A DNA stretch of 64,000 nucleotides from the NCBI RefSeq assembly GCF_001654865.1, contig NZ_LXEO01000047.1, positions 62,001 to 126,000 on the forward strand, written 5' to 3'. The position numbers were made by a program, and so were the translations under genes. The DNA comes from Buttiauxella noackiae ATCC 51607. Lineage in GTDB: Bacteria; Pseudomonadota; Gammaproteobacteria; Enterobacterales; Enterobacteriaceae. A model generated the notes under the pieces. The model did no database searches and had not been told where the DNA came from. It saw nothing but the letters and a program-made list of their open reading frames with translations. Numbering within the stretch: the first letter of the stretch is position 1; the number at the start of each line of letters is the position of its first letter. Below, in pieces: positions 36,614-44,055 of this stretch.

Positions 36614-37093
36614 ATGAGAGTCTCACTCGCACCGTCAGAGAAAGATCACAACCAGCTTACTCTCTGCCAAAGGCTCATTGTCCATAAGAGTTATCACTCG
36701 CAAGAGGAACTGCGCCGCGACATGCAGCTTCATGGCTTTGAGAGCATCAGCCAATCGACCGTCTCCCGCCTTCTGAAATTGCTCGGCGTTATTAAAATAC
36801 GTAACGCAAAAGGTCAGAAAATTTATGCATTAAATCCGCAATCTCAACCCGCACCTGATGCAGCGCGTTCAATAGCAGAGATGGTGATTAGCGTCGAACA
36901 TAATGCTGAGTTTGTCATGATTCATGCCGTTCATGGTTACGGGCGGGCCGTAGCAAGAATTCTCGATTATCGTGCCCTGCCAGAGATTTTAGGTGTGGTC
37001 GCGGGCAGCAGCATTGTATGGATTGCCCCACGCGAGGTACAAAAAACAGCCCAGGTCCATCGGCGAGTTATGCAAACCCTTGGATTACATTAG
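36614..37093 (+). CDS. ArgR-family transcriptional regulator, paralogue next to arc operon
   Basis: This 159-residue protein has the ArgR layout. The N-terminal winged helix-turn-helix (about 25-70) has SISQSTVSRLLKLLG as recognition region. The C-terminal oligomerisation/arginine-binding domain includes VMIHAVHGYGRAVARILD near 101 and EILGVVAGSS near 124. In E. coli ArgR the last segment reads GTIAGDD, where Asp128 and Asp129 contact arginine; here both are Ser (132-133). Effector binding may therefore differ. ATG 36614 is used because AAGGA is 12 nt away; ATG 36602 directly touches that AAGGA and is less likely. Its place downstream of arcD suggests it controls the ADI genes. Confidence 0.85.
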   Translation: MRVSLAPSEKDHNQLTLCQRLIVHKSYHSQEELRRDMQLHGFESISQSTVSRLLKLLGVIKIRNAKGQKIYALNPQSQPAPDAARSIAEMVISVEHNAEFVMIHAVHGYGRAVARILDYRALPEILGVVAGSSIVWIAPREVQKTAQVHRRVMQTLGLH

Positions 37094-37152
37094 AGTCGGA
37101 TAACTATTCACAGCAACCGATTGCTAATGGCCAAAATATGTGAATTAATCCC

Positions 37153-37193
37153 TTGAAGTGTCCTCCTACATGCGTATAATGCGCCACAATTTG
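37153..37193 (+). promoter_or_regulatory. pyrBI promoter with UTP-sensitive start region
   Basis: TTGAAG (37153-37158), a 16-bp spacer and a perfect TATAAT (37175-37180) form the promoter. The start region ACAATTTG (37186-37193) has the AATTTG that in E. coli pyrBI permits reiterative U addition at high UTP, aborting initiation. That control by UTP is probably conserved. Confidence 0.8.
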
Positions 37194-37204
37194 CCGGAGG
37201 AAGC

Positions 37205-37309
37205 ATGGTCCAGTGTGTTCAAAAAATTGCCACACCACGTCGTCTAAAAGACGGCGCTAACCTGTTTTTCTTTCCGTTGCATCAATCAATTCCAAAGGCC
37301 CCTCATTGA
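37205..37309 (+). CDS. pyrL: pyrBI leader peptide PyrL
   Basis: This is a 34-residue leader peptide (MVQCVQKIATPRRLKDG...PKAPH) with GGAGG 5-6 nt upstream. As in E. coli, translation of its pyrimidine-rich stretch (CTGTTTTTCTTTCCG) couples ribosome position to RNA polymerase pausing at low UTP, which prevents attenuation. The first five residues match E. coli PyrL. It is shorter than the 44-residue E. coli peptide, and its stop codon lies within the attenuator stem. Confidence 0.88.
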   Translation: MVQCVQKIATPRRLKDGANLFFFPLHQSIPKAPH

Positions 37310-37322
37310 GGGGCTTTTTTTT
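37297..37322 (+). terminator. pyrBI attenuator
   Basis: GCCCCTC, loop ATT, GAGGGGC is followed by a run of nine T. It overlaps the pyrL stop and lies 30 nt before pyrB. A ribosome close behind polymerase would block the stem and let pyrBI be transcribed. Confidence 0.9.
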
Positions 37323-37351
37323 TGCCCGACGCCCGAGAACAGGAGATAAAC

Positions 37352-38284
37352 ATGGCTAACCCCCTATATCAAAAACATATCATTTCCATAAACGATCTCA
37401 GTCGTGAAGAACTTGAACTGGTGTTATCTACCGCGGCAAAACTGAAAGCCAATCCGCAACCTGAACTGTTGAAACATATCGTTGTAGCCAGCTGTTTCTT
37501 TGAGGCTTCAACGCGTACTCGTCTCTCCTTTGAGACAGCGATTCACCGCCTGGGGGCATCGGTTGTCGGCTTCTCCGACAGCAGCAATACCTCGCTGGGT
37601 AAGAAAGGCGAAACACTGGCCGATACTATTTCAGTTATCAGTACCTATGTTGACGCAATCGTAATGCGCCATCCGCAAGAAGGTGCTGCACGTCTGGCAA
37701 CCGAGTTCTCTGGCAATGTACCGGTGTTAAACGCAGGTGATGGTGCCAACCAACACCCGACGCAAACGCTGCTGGATTTGTTCACCATCCAGGAAACTCA
37801 GGGTCGTCTGGAAAACCTGAATATCGCCATGGTCGGTGACCTGAAATATGGCCGTACCGTGCACTCTTTGGCACAAGCCCTGGCGAAATTTGAAGGCAAC
37901 CGCTTCTACTTTATCGCGCCAAACGCACTGGCAATGCCGAAATACATTCTCGATATGCTCGATGAGAAAGGTATCGTCTGGAGTTGCCATGAAGCTATCG
38001 ACGACGTTGTGGGCGAGCTGGATATTCTGTACATGACTCGCGTACAGAAAGAGCGCCTTGACCCGTCTGAATACGCCAACGTGAAAGCGCAGTTTGTACT
38101 GCGCGCCGCAGACCTTGTCGATGCCCGCGAGAACATGAAAGTGCTGCACCCGCTGCCACGTGTTGATGAAATCACTACGGATGTGGATAAAACCCCGCAC
38201 GCCTGGTATTTCCAGCAGGCAGGCAACGGTATTTATGCTCGTCAGGCTTTGCTGGCGTTAGTTTTGAATCGTGAACTGGTTTGA
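37352..38284 (+). CDS. pyrB: Aspartate carbamoyltransferase catalytic chain PyrB
   Basis: PyrB condenses aspartate with carbamoyl phosphate, the committed step of pyrimidine synthesis. The 310-residue protein has the carbamoyl-phosphate motif [10 protein letters not shown] near 52, the flexible segment [12 protein letters not shown] near 80 and HPLPRVDEI near 265. The frame begins at 37322, but ATG 37352 ([10 protein letters not shown]) has AGGAG before it and gives the E. coli length. It assembles with PyrI into the allosteric c6r6 complex. Confidence 0.97.
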   Translation: MANPLYQKHIISINDLSREELELVLSTAAKLKANPQPELLKHIVVASCFFEASTRTRLSFETAIHRLGASVVGFSDSSNTSLGKKGETLADTISVISTYVDAIVMRHPQEGAARLATEFSGNVPVLNAGDGANQHPTQTLLDLFTIQETQGRLENLNIAMVGDLKYGRTVHSLAQALAKFEGNRFYFIAPNALAMPKYILDMLDEKGIVWSCHEAIDDVVGELDILYMTRVQKERLDPSEYANVKAQFVLRAADLVDARENMKVLHPLPRVDEITTDVDKTPHAWYFQQAGNGIYARQALLALVLNRELV

Positions 38285-38301
38285 GTGAGAGGAAGATAAA
38301 G

Positions 38302-38763
38302 ATGACACACGACAACAAATTACAAGTTGAAGCGATTAAACGCGGAACGGTTATCGATCATATTCCTGCACAGGTGGGCTTTAAATTACTGACTTTGTTC
38401 CAGTTAACTGAAACCGACCAGCGCATCACCATCGGCCTGAACTTGCCTTCAAAAGAACAGGGCCGTAAAGACCTGATTAAAATTGAAAACACCTTCCTGA
38501 CGGATGAACAAGTTAACCAACTGGCGCTGTATGCACCGCATGCGACAGTAAACCGTATTGATGAATATGAAGTGGTCGGTAAGAGCAAACCGAGTCTGCC
38601 TTCACGCATTGATAGAGTGTTGGTTTGCCCAAATACCAACTGCATCAGCCGCAGCGAACCGGTCCATTCTTCGTTCGCAGTGAAAAAGCGCGACGAGAAC
38701 ATCAGTCTCAAATGCAAATATTGTGAGAAGGAGTTCGCACATCACGTAGTGCTGGCGGATTAA
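38302..38763 (+). CDS. pyrI: Aspartate carbamoyltransferase regulatory chain PyrI
   Basis: PyrI binds CTP, UTP and ATP and transmits allosteric control to PyrB. The 153-residue protein starts [19 protein letters not shown], the nucleotide-binding domain. It has the four-Cys zinc site CPNTNC (109-114) and CKYC (138-141) that contacts PyrB. It begins 17 nt after pyrB with AGGAAG upstream. Length equals E. coli PyrI. Confidence 0.97.
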   Translation: MTHDNKLQVEAIKRGTVIDHIPAQVGFKLLTLFQLTETDQRITIGLNLPSKEQGRKDLIKIENTFLTDEQVNQLALYAPHATVNRIDEYEVVGKSKPSLPSRIDRVLVCPNTNCISRSEPVHSSFAVKKRDENISLKCKYCEKEFAHHVVLAD

Positions 38764-38774
38764 TCATTGCCGCT

Positions 38775-38812
38775 AAAGCTCTCGCCCCTATAATGGGCGG
38801 GAGCTTTTTTGT
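38775..38812 (+). terminator. pyrBI operon terminator
   Basis: AAAGCTCTCGCCC pairs with GGGCGGGAGCTTT (one G-T pair, short AT loop), followed by TTTTG. A strong intrinsic terminator after pyrI. Confidence 0.9.
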
Positions 38813-38817
38813 TTGTA

Positions 38818-38882
38818 GGGTGGATATGCTTCAGCACAATCCACCACTCCGATTTGGCGGGTGGCGCGTAGCTTACCCGCCC
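38818..38882. repeat. REP-like palindromic repeats, cluster 6
   Basis: GGTGGAT (38819-38825) pairs with ATCCACC (38839-38845), and GGCGGGT (38856-38862) pairs with ACCCGCC (38875-38881). It fills the gap between the pyrI terminator and ridA. Confidence 0.75.
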
Positions 38883-38907
38883 TACGAACTTAGATAAGGA
38901 AGAAATA

Positions 38908-39294
38908 ATGTCTCGTACCATCAGCACCGAAAACGCACCCGCAGCAATCGGCCCATATGTTCAGGGTGTCGATCTTGGCAGCATGATTATCACTTCCGGT
39001 CAGATCCCAGTGAACCCAAAAACGGGCACCGTACCGGAAGACGTGGCAGCGCAAGCGCGCCAGTCTCTGGAAAACGTGCAGGCGATCGTTGAAGCCGCTG
39101 GTCTGAAAGTGGGCGATATCGTTAAAACGACTGTTTTCGTAAAAGATCTGAATGACTTTGCGACTGTAAACGCAACTTACGAAGCCTTCTTTAATGAGCA
39201 CAAAGCGACTTTCCCTGCGCGTTCTTGCGTGGAAGTAGCTCGTCTGCCTAAAGATGTGAAGATTGAAATTGAAGCGATTGCCATTCGCCGTTAA
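38908..39294 (+). CDS. ridA: Enamine/imine deaminase RidA (YjgF)
   Basis: RidA hydrolyses reactive enamines/imines such as 2-aminoacrylate formed by PLP enzymes, preventing their damage. The 128-residue trimeric YjgF-family protein has the catalytic Arg in FPARSCVEVARLPKD near 104, plus conserved SGQIPVNPKTG near 29. AAGGAAG lies before ATG 38908. It follows pyrBI, as in E. coli, and has its own strong terminator. Confidence 0.96.
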   Translation: MSRTISTENAPAAIGPYVQGVDLGSMIITSGQIPVNPKTGTVPEDVAAQARQSLENVQAIVEAAGLKVGDIVKTTVFVKDLNDFATVNATYEAFFNEHKATFPARSCVEVARLPKDVKIEIEAIAIRR

Positions 39295-39305
39295 GTTTTG
39301 CTGAA

Positions 39306-39345
39306 AAAAAAAGAGCTAATTCTGGAAAGAACTAGCTCTTTTTTT
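39306..39345 (+). terminator. ridA terminator
   Basis: An A-rich arm ending AAGAGCTA (39306-39318) pairs with TAGCTCTTTTTTT (39333-39345), a 13-bp stem whose T arm forms the U tract. Confidence 0.9.
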
Positions 39346-39524
39346 ATCTTAAAAATATTCGAACAGACTGAAGCTGCTTTCAGTTATTAATCGAACCACT
39401 ATTAATTAGTGCGTAAATATAAAAATACATTCAATAATAATTAAGCATTAGTCAGTTTTGAGATTTTTAAATAGTATTATCGCGGGTGCTGAAATCATTA
39501 ACCTTCAGCATAAAATTACTACGT

Positions 39525-39662
39525 TATAATTCTTATTGTGGGCTGTGTTGCAGGTTATTTGGTAGAGGTCCCATCCCTTAAACTAGCGGATGGGGAACTA
39601 CCAAAAACACCCCGACAGGTGCAATGGTAGTTCTTCTGAAGCGTAGCTTCAAGTGAAGGACT
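39525..39662 (+). promoter_or_regulatory. Promoter and structured leader of hok-like toxin gene
   Basis: A perfect TATAAT (39525-39530) sits about 133 bp before the toxin ATG. The leader has mutually exclusive stems. GGTAG plus CCCATCC (39561-39576) can pair with GGATGGG plus CTACC (39588-39602). GAACTACCA (39595-39603) can instead pair perfectly with TGGTAGTTC (39625-39633). A GAAGC-GTA-GCTTC hairpin (39638-39650) precedes the GAAGGA ribosome site. On the minus strand CACC-TGTCG-GGGTG-TTTTT could end an antisense Sok-like RNA. Such metastable leaders are a hallmark of hok mRNAs; the antisense RNA is inferred. Confidence 0.6.
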
Positions 39663-39812
39663 ATGAAAAAAGCATTTAAGCTTTATGGTTTATTAATAGT
39701 TTGCTTAACAATTATCACTATTACTTTTCTGATTCAGGACTCGTTGTGCGAGTTTTTCTTTATCAATAAAGATGTGATGATATTCAGTAAACTTTCCTGC
39801 GTACGCAGTTAA
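39663..39812 (+). CDS. Hok/Gef-family small toxic membrane peptide
   Basis: This is a 49-residue peptide starting MKKAFKLYGLLIVCLT. It has one membrane segment and the Hok/Gef core LLIVCLTIITITFLIQDSLC, which matches the family pattern except that the usual Arg/Gly before xxLC is Gln. The family acts by damaging the inner membrane when its antisense RNA is lost. The tail after LCE (FFFINKDVMIF...) lacks the common C-terminal GxxE/AAF-like residues, so the gene may be diverged or decayed. GAAGGA precedes the ATG. A 10-codon in-frame ORF at 39624-39656 ends at the ribosome site and could be a remnant of the mok coupling frame. Confidence 0.75.
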   Translation: MKKAFKLYGLLIVCLTIITITFLIQDSLCEFFFINKDVMIFSKLSCVRS

Positions 39813-39819
39813 TAACCCA

Positions 39820-39840
39820 TTGGGGGAGTTTGCTCCCCCA
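39820..39840. terminator. Terminator hairpin after hok-like gene
   Basis: GGGGGAG-TTTG-CTCCCCC forms a strong stem 8 nt after the toxin stop codon. The following GCTTTAAT is a poor T run. The 5' leader GGTTATT (39553-39559) is complementary to AATAACC (39811-39817) just before this hairpin, similar to tac/fbi pairing in hok mRNA. Confidence 0.6.
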
Positions 39841-39881
39841 GCTTTAATGGAGTGTGATGGTAACAGCGCCCTTTTAAATAT

Positions 39882-39904
39882 GGCTGCGCAAGCAGCCTTA
39901 TTTA
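39882..39904 (-). terminator. Probable mgtA terminator
   Basis: Just after the mgtA stop, the minus strand reads GGCTGC-TTGC-GCAGCC then ATATTTAAAA. It is a short but perfect 6-bp stem with an AT-rich tail. Confidence 0.55.
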
Positions 39905-42619
39905 TTACTGCCAGCCGTAACGGCGGCTATAAAAACCTTTCACGCACTGAGTCAGCGTCATATATCCCGCAAGGATCGCAATCAGCCATGGGAAATAGCT
40001 CAGCGGCAGCGCCTGGAGCTGCAGATAACTTGCCAGCGGCGAAAACGGTAGGCCAATCCCAACGACCATCACGACCAATGTCATGATCATCAACGGCCAG
40101 GCCGCCCGGCTCTGAATGAACGGGATACGACGAGTACGAATCATATGCACAATCAATGTTTGCGACAGTAAACCCACCACGAACCAACCGGACTGGAACA
40201 GAGTTTGCGCTTCCGGCACGTTGGCCTTGAACACCCACCACATGATGCAGAATGTCAGAATATCGAAGATGGAACTGATCGGCCCGAAGAACACCATAAA
40301 GCGGCCTAAATCTGCCGGGTTCCAGCGCTGTGGTTTCTTGATTTGCTCATCGTCTACGTTATCAAACGGAATCGCCACCTGGGAGACATCGTACAGCAGG
40401 TTCTGAATCAGTAAGTGCAACGGCAGCATCGGCAAGAACGGCAGAAAGGCGCTGGCCACCAGCACACTAAACACGTTACCGAAGTTAGAACTGGCGGTCA
40501 TTTTGATGTACTTAAGCATGTTGGCGAAGGTTCTGCGCCCCTCAATCACACCCTCTTCCAGCACCATCAGGCTTTTTTCCAGCAAGATAATATCTGCGGC
40601 TTCACGCGCAATATCCACCGCGCCATCCACTGAAATTCCAATGTCTGCCGCACGCAATGCAGGCGCATCATTTATGCCGTCGCCCATAAAGCCGACCACA
40701 TGCCCTTCACCACGCAGCAGGCGCACAATGCGCTCTTTATGCATTGGCGTGAGGCGTGCAAACAGCGTGGTACGAACAGCCAGTGCAGCAAGCTCTTCGT
40801 CAGCCATGTTTTCAATTTCACTGCCGGTAACTAAATCACCCACATCCAGCCCCACTTCACGGCACACTTTCGCCGCCACCAGCTCGCTATCCCCGGTCAG
40901 GATCTTTACGGCAATGCCGCTTGCTTTGAGTGCTTTCAAAGCAGGCGCGGTGGTTTCTTTCGGTGGATCAAGGAACGCGATGTAGCCTTCGAGGATCAGA
41001 TCCGATTCATCTACGCGACCGTAATCTTCACTCCGCGCAGGCAAGAATTTGGTGGCTACAGCCACCACACGCAAGCCCTGGCGGTTCAGATCGTCAGTCA
41101 CACGGCGAATACGCGCCAGCAAGGATTCGCTGAGCGGCACGATCTCGTCGCCATAACGAACCTGTGTGCAGACGTTCAGGATCTCCTGCAGCGCGCCTTT
41201 GCAGATCAACTGATGCACCTGCGGCTGCTCGGATACCACGACCGACATACGACGACGTTCAAAGTCGAACGGGATCTCATCCACCTTCTGCCAGCGTGTG
41301 GCGGCGTAACGCGCATGATCCTCATCAACACCTTCCAGCACCGCGACATCAAGCAGGTTTTTCAGCCCGGTCTGATAATGGCTGTTAAGCCAGGCGGTAT
41401 GTAGCACCTGGTTGCTCGTGGCCCCCAAAATATCGGTGTGTGACTCCAGAACAATGCGATCTTGCGTCAGCGTGCCGGTTTTGTCGGTGCAAAGAATATC
41501 CATTGCGCCAAAGTTCTGGATTGCATCGAGGTGTTTGACGATCACTTTCTGTTTAGAGAGTTTCACCGCACCGCGAGCAAGCGTCGACGTGACAATCATC
41601 GGCAACATTTCAGGCGTTAAACCCACCGCGACAGAGAGCGAGAACAGCGCCGCTTCCCACCAGTCACCTTTAGTGAAGCCATTGATCAGCAGCACAATGG
41701 GCGTCATCACCAACATAAAGCGGATCAGCACCCAGCTCACACGGCTGATGCCTTTCTGGAAAGCATTCGGCTCACTTTCTTGTTGCGTGACGCGCCCGGC
41801 CAGTTGGCCAAACCATGTATTGCCACCCGTTGCGATAATCATCGCAAGCGCCGTGCCGCTCACTACGTTGGTGCCCATAAAGCACAGCGTGTCGCATTCC
41901 AGAGGGTTGTTGTGCGACATATCGCGACTGACTGCTACCTTTTCAACCGGCAAAGATTCGCCCGTGAGCGAGGCCTGGCCGACAAAAAGATCGCGAGCCT
42001 GTAAGACACGTAGATCTGCCGGGATCATATCGCCTGCCGCCAGTTTGACGATATCGCCAGGCACTAATTGATCGAGCGGGATTTCGATAAACGCATTTTC
42101 ACCGTTTTCATTCACGACACGCAGTACAGTCGCGGTGTTGCTGACCATAGCTTTGAGCGTATCCGCCGCTTTGGTAGAACGCGCCTCCTGGATGAAGTTG
42201 AGCAATGTAGCTATCACCACCATCAGCGCAATGACGCCTGCGGCAAACATATCCTCAGTGGAGTAGGAAACAATACCAAGAATGGTAAGCAGTATATTGA
42301 ATGGGTTGCGGTAGCACGTCCAAAGATGAACCCACCATGGCGACGGCTTTTGCGCAGGGATTTGATTCGGGCCATGAAGCTCAAGTGTCTGGTCAACTTC
42401 ACGCTCATTTAGGCCTTCAGGATGGCTTTTAAAATCGCGATATAGTTGTTCTTCCGAAGCTGCGGCATATTTCAGGCAAGCTTCACTCAAAGAAGCTGGA
42501 ACCTCTTGTGCATGAGCAACGGTGTTGTCGTCTGGCATCAGGTCGCGTTGGATCAAGCGACGTGGCAGGTGACGGCTCAGTTGTGCAAACAACTGCCGGG
42601 TCAGATTTTTTAACAGCAT
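39905..42619 (-). CDS. mgtA: Mg2+-importing P-type ATPase MgtA
   Basis: MgtA imports Mg2+ across the inner membrane at low external Mg2+. The 904-residue P-type (P3B) ATPase has the actuator loop SLTGESLPVEK, the phosphorylation site ICTDKTGTLTQD near 375 (Asp is phosphorylated), nucleotide motif KGALQE, hinge GDGINDAPAL and ten predicted membrane segments. ATG 42619 (MLLKNLTRQLFAQLS) has GAGGGAC upstream and gives close to the E. coli length (898). Expression should depend on PhoP and on the Mg2+/translation-sensing leader upstream. Confidence 0.96.
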   Translation of the reverse strand: MLLKNLTRQLFAQLSRHLPRRLIQRDLMPDDNTVAHAQEVPASLSEACLKYAAASEEQLYRDFKSHPEGLNEREVDQTLELHGPNQIPAQKPSPWWVHLWTCYRNPFNILLTILGIVSYSTEDMFAAGVIALMVVIATLLNFIQEARSTKAADTLKAMVSNTATVLRVVNENGENAFIEIPLDQLVPGDIVKLAAGDMIPADLRVLQARDLFVGQASLTGESLPVEKVAVSRDMSHNNPLECDTLCFMGTNVVSGTALAMIIATGGNTWFGQLAGRVTQQESEPNAFQKGISRVSWVLIRFMLVMTPIVLLINGFTKGDWWEAALFSLSVAVGLTPEMLPMIVTSTLARGAVKLSKQKVIVKHLDAIQNFGAMDILCTDKTGTLTQDRIVLESHTDILGATSNQVLHTAWLNSHYQTGLKNLLDVAVLEGVDEDHARYAATRWQKVDEIPFDFERRRMSVVVSEQPQVHQLICKGALQEILNVCTQVRYGDEIVPLSESLLARIRRVTDDLNRQGLRVVAVATKFLPARSEDYGRVDESDLILEGYIAFLDPPKETTAPALKALKASGIAVKILTGDSELVAAKVCREVGLDVGDLVTGSEIENMADEELAALAVRTTLFARLTPMHKERIVRLLRGEGHVVGFMGDGINDAPALRAADIGISVDGAVDIAREAADIILLEKSLMVLEEGVIEGRRTFANMLKYIKMTASSNFGNVFSVLVASAFLPFLPMLPLHLLIQNLLYDVSQVAIPFDNVDDEQIKKPQRWNPADLGRFMVFFGPISSIFDILTFCIMWWVFKANVPEAQTLFQSGWFVVGLLSQTLIVHMIRTRRIPFIQSRAAWPLMIMTLVVMVVGIGLPFSPLASYLQLQALPLSYFPWLIAILAGYMTLTQCVKGFYSRRYGWQ

Positions 42620-42873
42620 AGTAGTCCCTCGGCGCCGAAAAATGCGGAGCCTGGTGACATGCAGGCACGACAAAGCCATACCTTACAGGTCAAATTTTTT
42701 TATCAGCAGGGACATCGTTGAAAGTACGATCGAGGCCGCTGCCTTACGCGATCCGGTAAGGCAACCACATCTAAAAGAGGGAGGATTACCGGATTATTCC
42801 TGTCATTACAGGGTCTGGACTGGGATCAGGTTCCATGTCGCCTCCGGTTAAAAGAAAAAGTCATTACAATACT
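42620..42873 (-). promoter_or_regulatory. mgtA 5' leader (Mg2+-sensing)
   Basis: About 254 nt separate the inferred start site (near 42873) from mgtA, similar to the 264-nt E. coli leader. It contains the mgtL leader ORF, followed by a hairpin GCCTTAC / GTAAGGC (42741-42762). In Salmonella and E. coli, ribosome behaviour on mgtL and Mg2+-dependent folding decide whether Rho stops transcription. The same function is inferred here from mgtL and position. Confidence 0.75.
42786..42836 (-). CDS. mgtL: mgtA leader peptide MgtL
   Basis: A 16-codon ORF, MEPDPSPDPVMTGIIR, is preceded by GGAGGCGAC. Pro residues at 3, 5, 7 and 9 match the E. coli/Salmonella leader (MEPDPTPLP...). The acidic-Pro run destabilises translating ribosomes at low Mg2+, and Pro-tRNA supply also affects mgtA. 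The usual basic C-terminal half (RRRLKLFR) is replaced by VMTGIIR. Confidence 0.85.
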   Translation of the reverse strand: MEPDPSPDPVMTGIIR

Positions 42874-42880
42874 GGCAGGT

Positions 42881-42915
42881 ATTCTACGCCCGCAAACCTA
42901 AACCTGGCATAAACC
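42881..42915 (-). promoter_or_regulatory. PhoP box and -10 of mgtA
   Basis: On the minus strand GGTTTA-TGCCA-GGTTTA (42915-42899) is a perfect PhoP direct repeat. Exactly 12 bp later is TAGAAT (42886-42881), the normal PhoP-box to -10 distance. Confidence 0.92.
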
Positions 42916-42986
42916 AGATTTTTTCCATTGTGGTATTGTTGAGGCGCCTTACTCTAATGAGCAATTGATTGCCGGGAACCTATACG

Positions 42987-43934
42987 ATGCAAAGCCGCCT
43001 CACTATCAAAGACATCGCTCGTTTAAGCGGTGTCGGTAAATCCACTGTTTCTCGCGTTTTGAATAATGAAAGCGGCGTTAGCGCTCGCACACGAGAACGC
43101 GTGGAGGCGGTCATGCAGCAAGAAGGTTTCTCCCCTTCTCGTTCGGCGCGTGCGATGCGTGGGCAGAGCGATAAAGTGGTCGCCATAATTGTGACGCGTC
43201 TGGATTCACTGTCTGAAAATCTTGCAGTGCAAACCATGCTGCCGTCGCTTTACGAGCAGGGATACGATCCGATCATGATGGAAAGCCAGTTCGACCCGGA
43301 ACTGGTCGAAGAACATCTTGGCATGCTCAAACGGCGCAATATCGACGGTGTGATTCTGTTCGGTTTTACCGGCATCAACGAAAAAATGCTCACCTCGTGG
43401 CAATCGACACTGGTTCTGATGGCGCGTGATGCCAAAGGGTTTGCCTCGGTTTGTTATGACGATGAAGGTGCCATCACCAGCCTGATGGCAAAACTCTATT
43501 CCCAAGGCCATCGCCACATTAGTTTTCTTGGCGTGCCACATAGCGATGTGACAACAGGGTTACGCCGCCATAATGCCTATCTCGCCTTCTGCAAAGAGCA
43601 CCAGCTAACGCCAAACGTGGCACTGCCAGGGCTTGCGATGAAACAGGGTTACGAGCACGTCGCCGAAGTGTTGTTACCGGAAACCACCGCGCTGGTATGC
43701 GCGACCGATACCCTCGCTTTGGGCGCCAGCAAATATTTGCAGGAGCACCAGAGCAACGCGCTGCAACTGGCCAGTGTGGGCAACACGCCGCTGATGAAAT
43801 TTCTTCATCCGGAAATCATCACAGTCGATCCCGGTTATGCGGAAGCGGGCCGCCAGGCTGTATTACAGTTGATTGGACAAGTTACGCAAGATCGTGAGCT
43901 ACGCCAAATAGTCATCCCCTGCACTCTTCAATAA
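42987..43934 (+). CDS. treR: Trehalose operon repressor TreR
   Basis: TreR is a LacI-family repressor of treBC; trehalose-6-phosphate induces. The 315-residue protein has the N-terminal HTH TIKDIARLSGVGKSTVSRVL (residues 6-25) and a periplasmic-binding-like effector domain. ATG 42987 (MQSRLTIKDIAR) matches E. coli; the frame is also open from a TTG at 42969. It diverges from mgtA and precedes treB. Confidence 0.95.
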   Translation: MQSRLTIKDIARLSGVGKSTVSRVLNNESGVSARTRERVEAVMQQEGFSPSRSARAMRGQSDKVVAIIVTRLDSLSENLAVQTMLPSLYEQGYDPIMMESQFDPELVEEHLGMLKRRNIDGVILFGFTGINEKMLTSWQSTLVLMARDAKGFASVCYDDEGAITSLMAKLYSQGHRHISFLGVPHSDVTTGLRRHNAYLAFCKEHQLTPNVALPGLAMKQGYEHVAEVLLPETTALVCATDTLALGASKYLQEHQSNALQLASVGNTPLMKFLHPEIITVDPGYAEAGRQAVLQLIGQVTQDRELRQIVIPCTLQ

Positions 43935-43975
43935 ATGCCCCGACCTCAGGTTTATTGTGATCGTCGCCTTATTTC

Positions 43976-43987
43976 GGGAACGTTCCC
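43976..43987 (+). promoter_or_regulatory. TreR operator upstream of treB
   Basis: GGGAACGTTCCC is a perfect 12-bp palindrome of TreR type, 69 bp before the treB ATG. TGTGA at 43956 is a possible CRP half-site. Confidence 0.85.
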
Positions 43988-44055
43988 ATTTCCGAAGAAA
44001 AGATTAAAAGATAACCTTGCTGGCAGATAATTACTCCTTACTCTGGAACCTCATC

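Noticed and set aside
39590-39646. 18-codon ORF in the hok-like leader as a mok gene
   Set aside because: It stops before the toxin ribosome site and has no ribosome site itself; kept only as part of the leader description.
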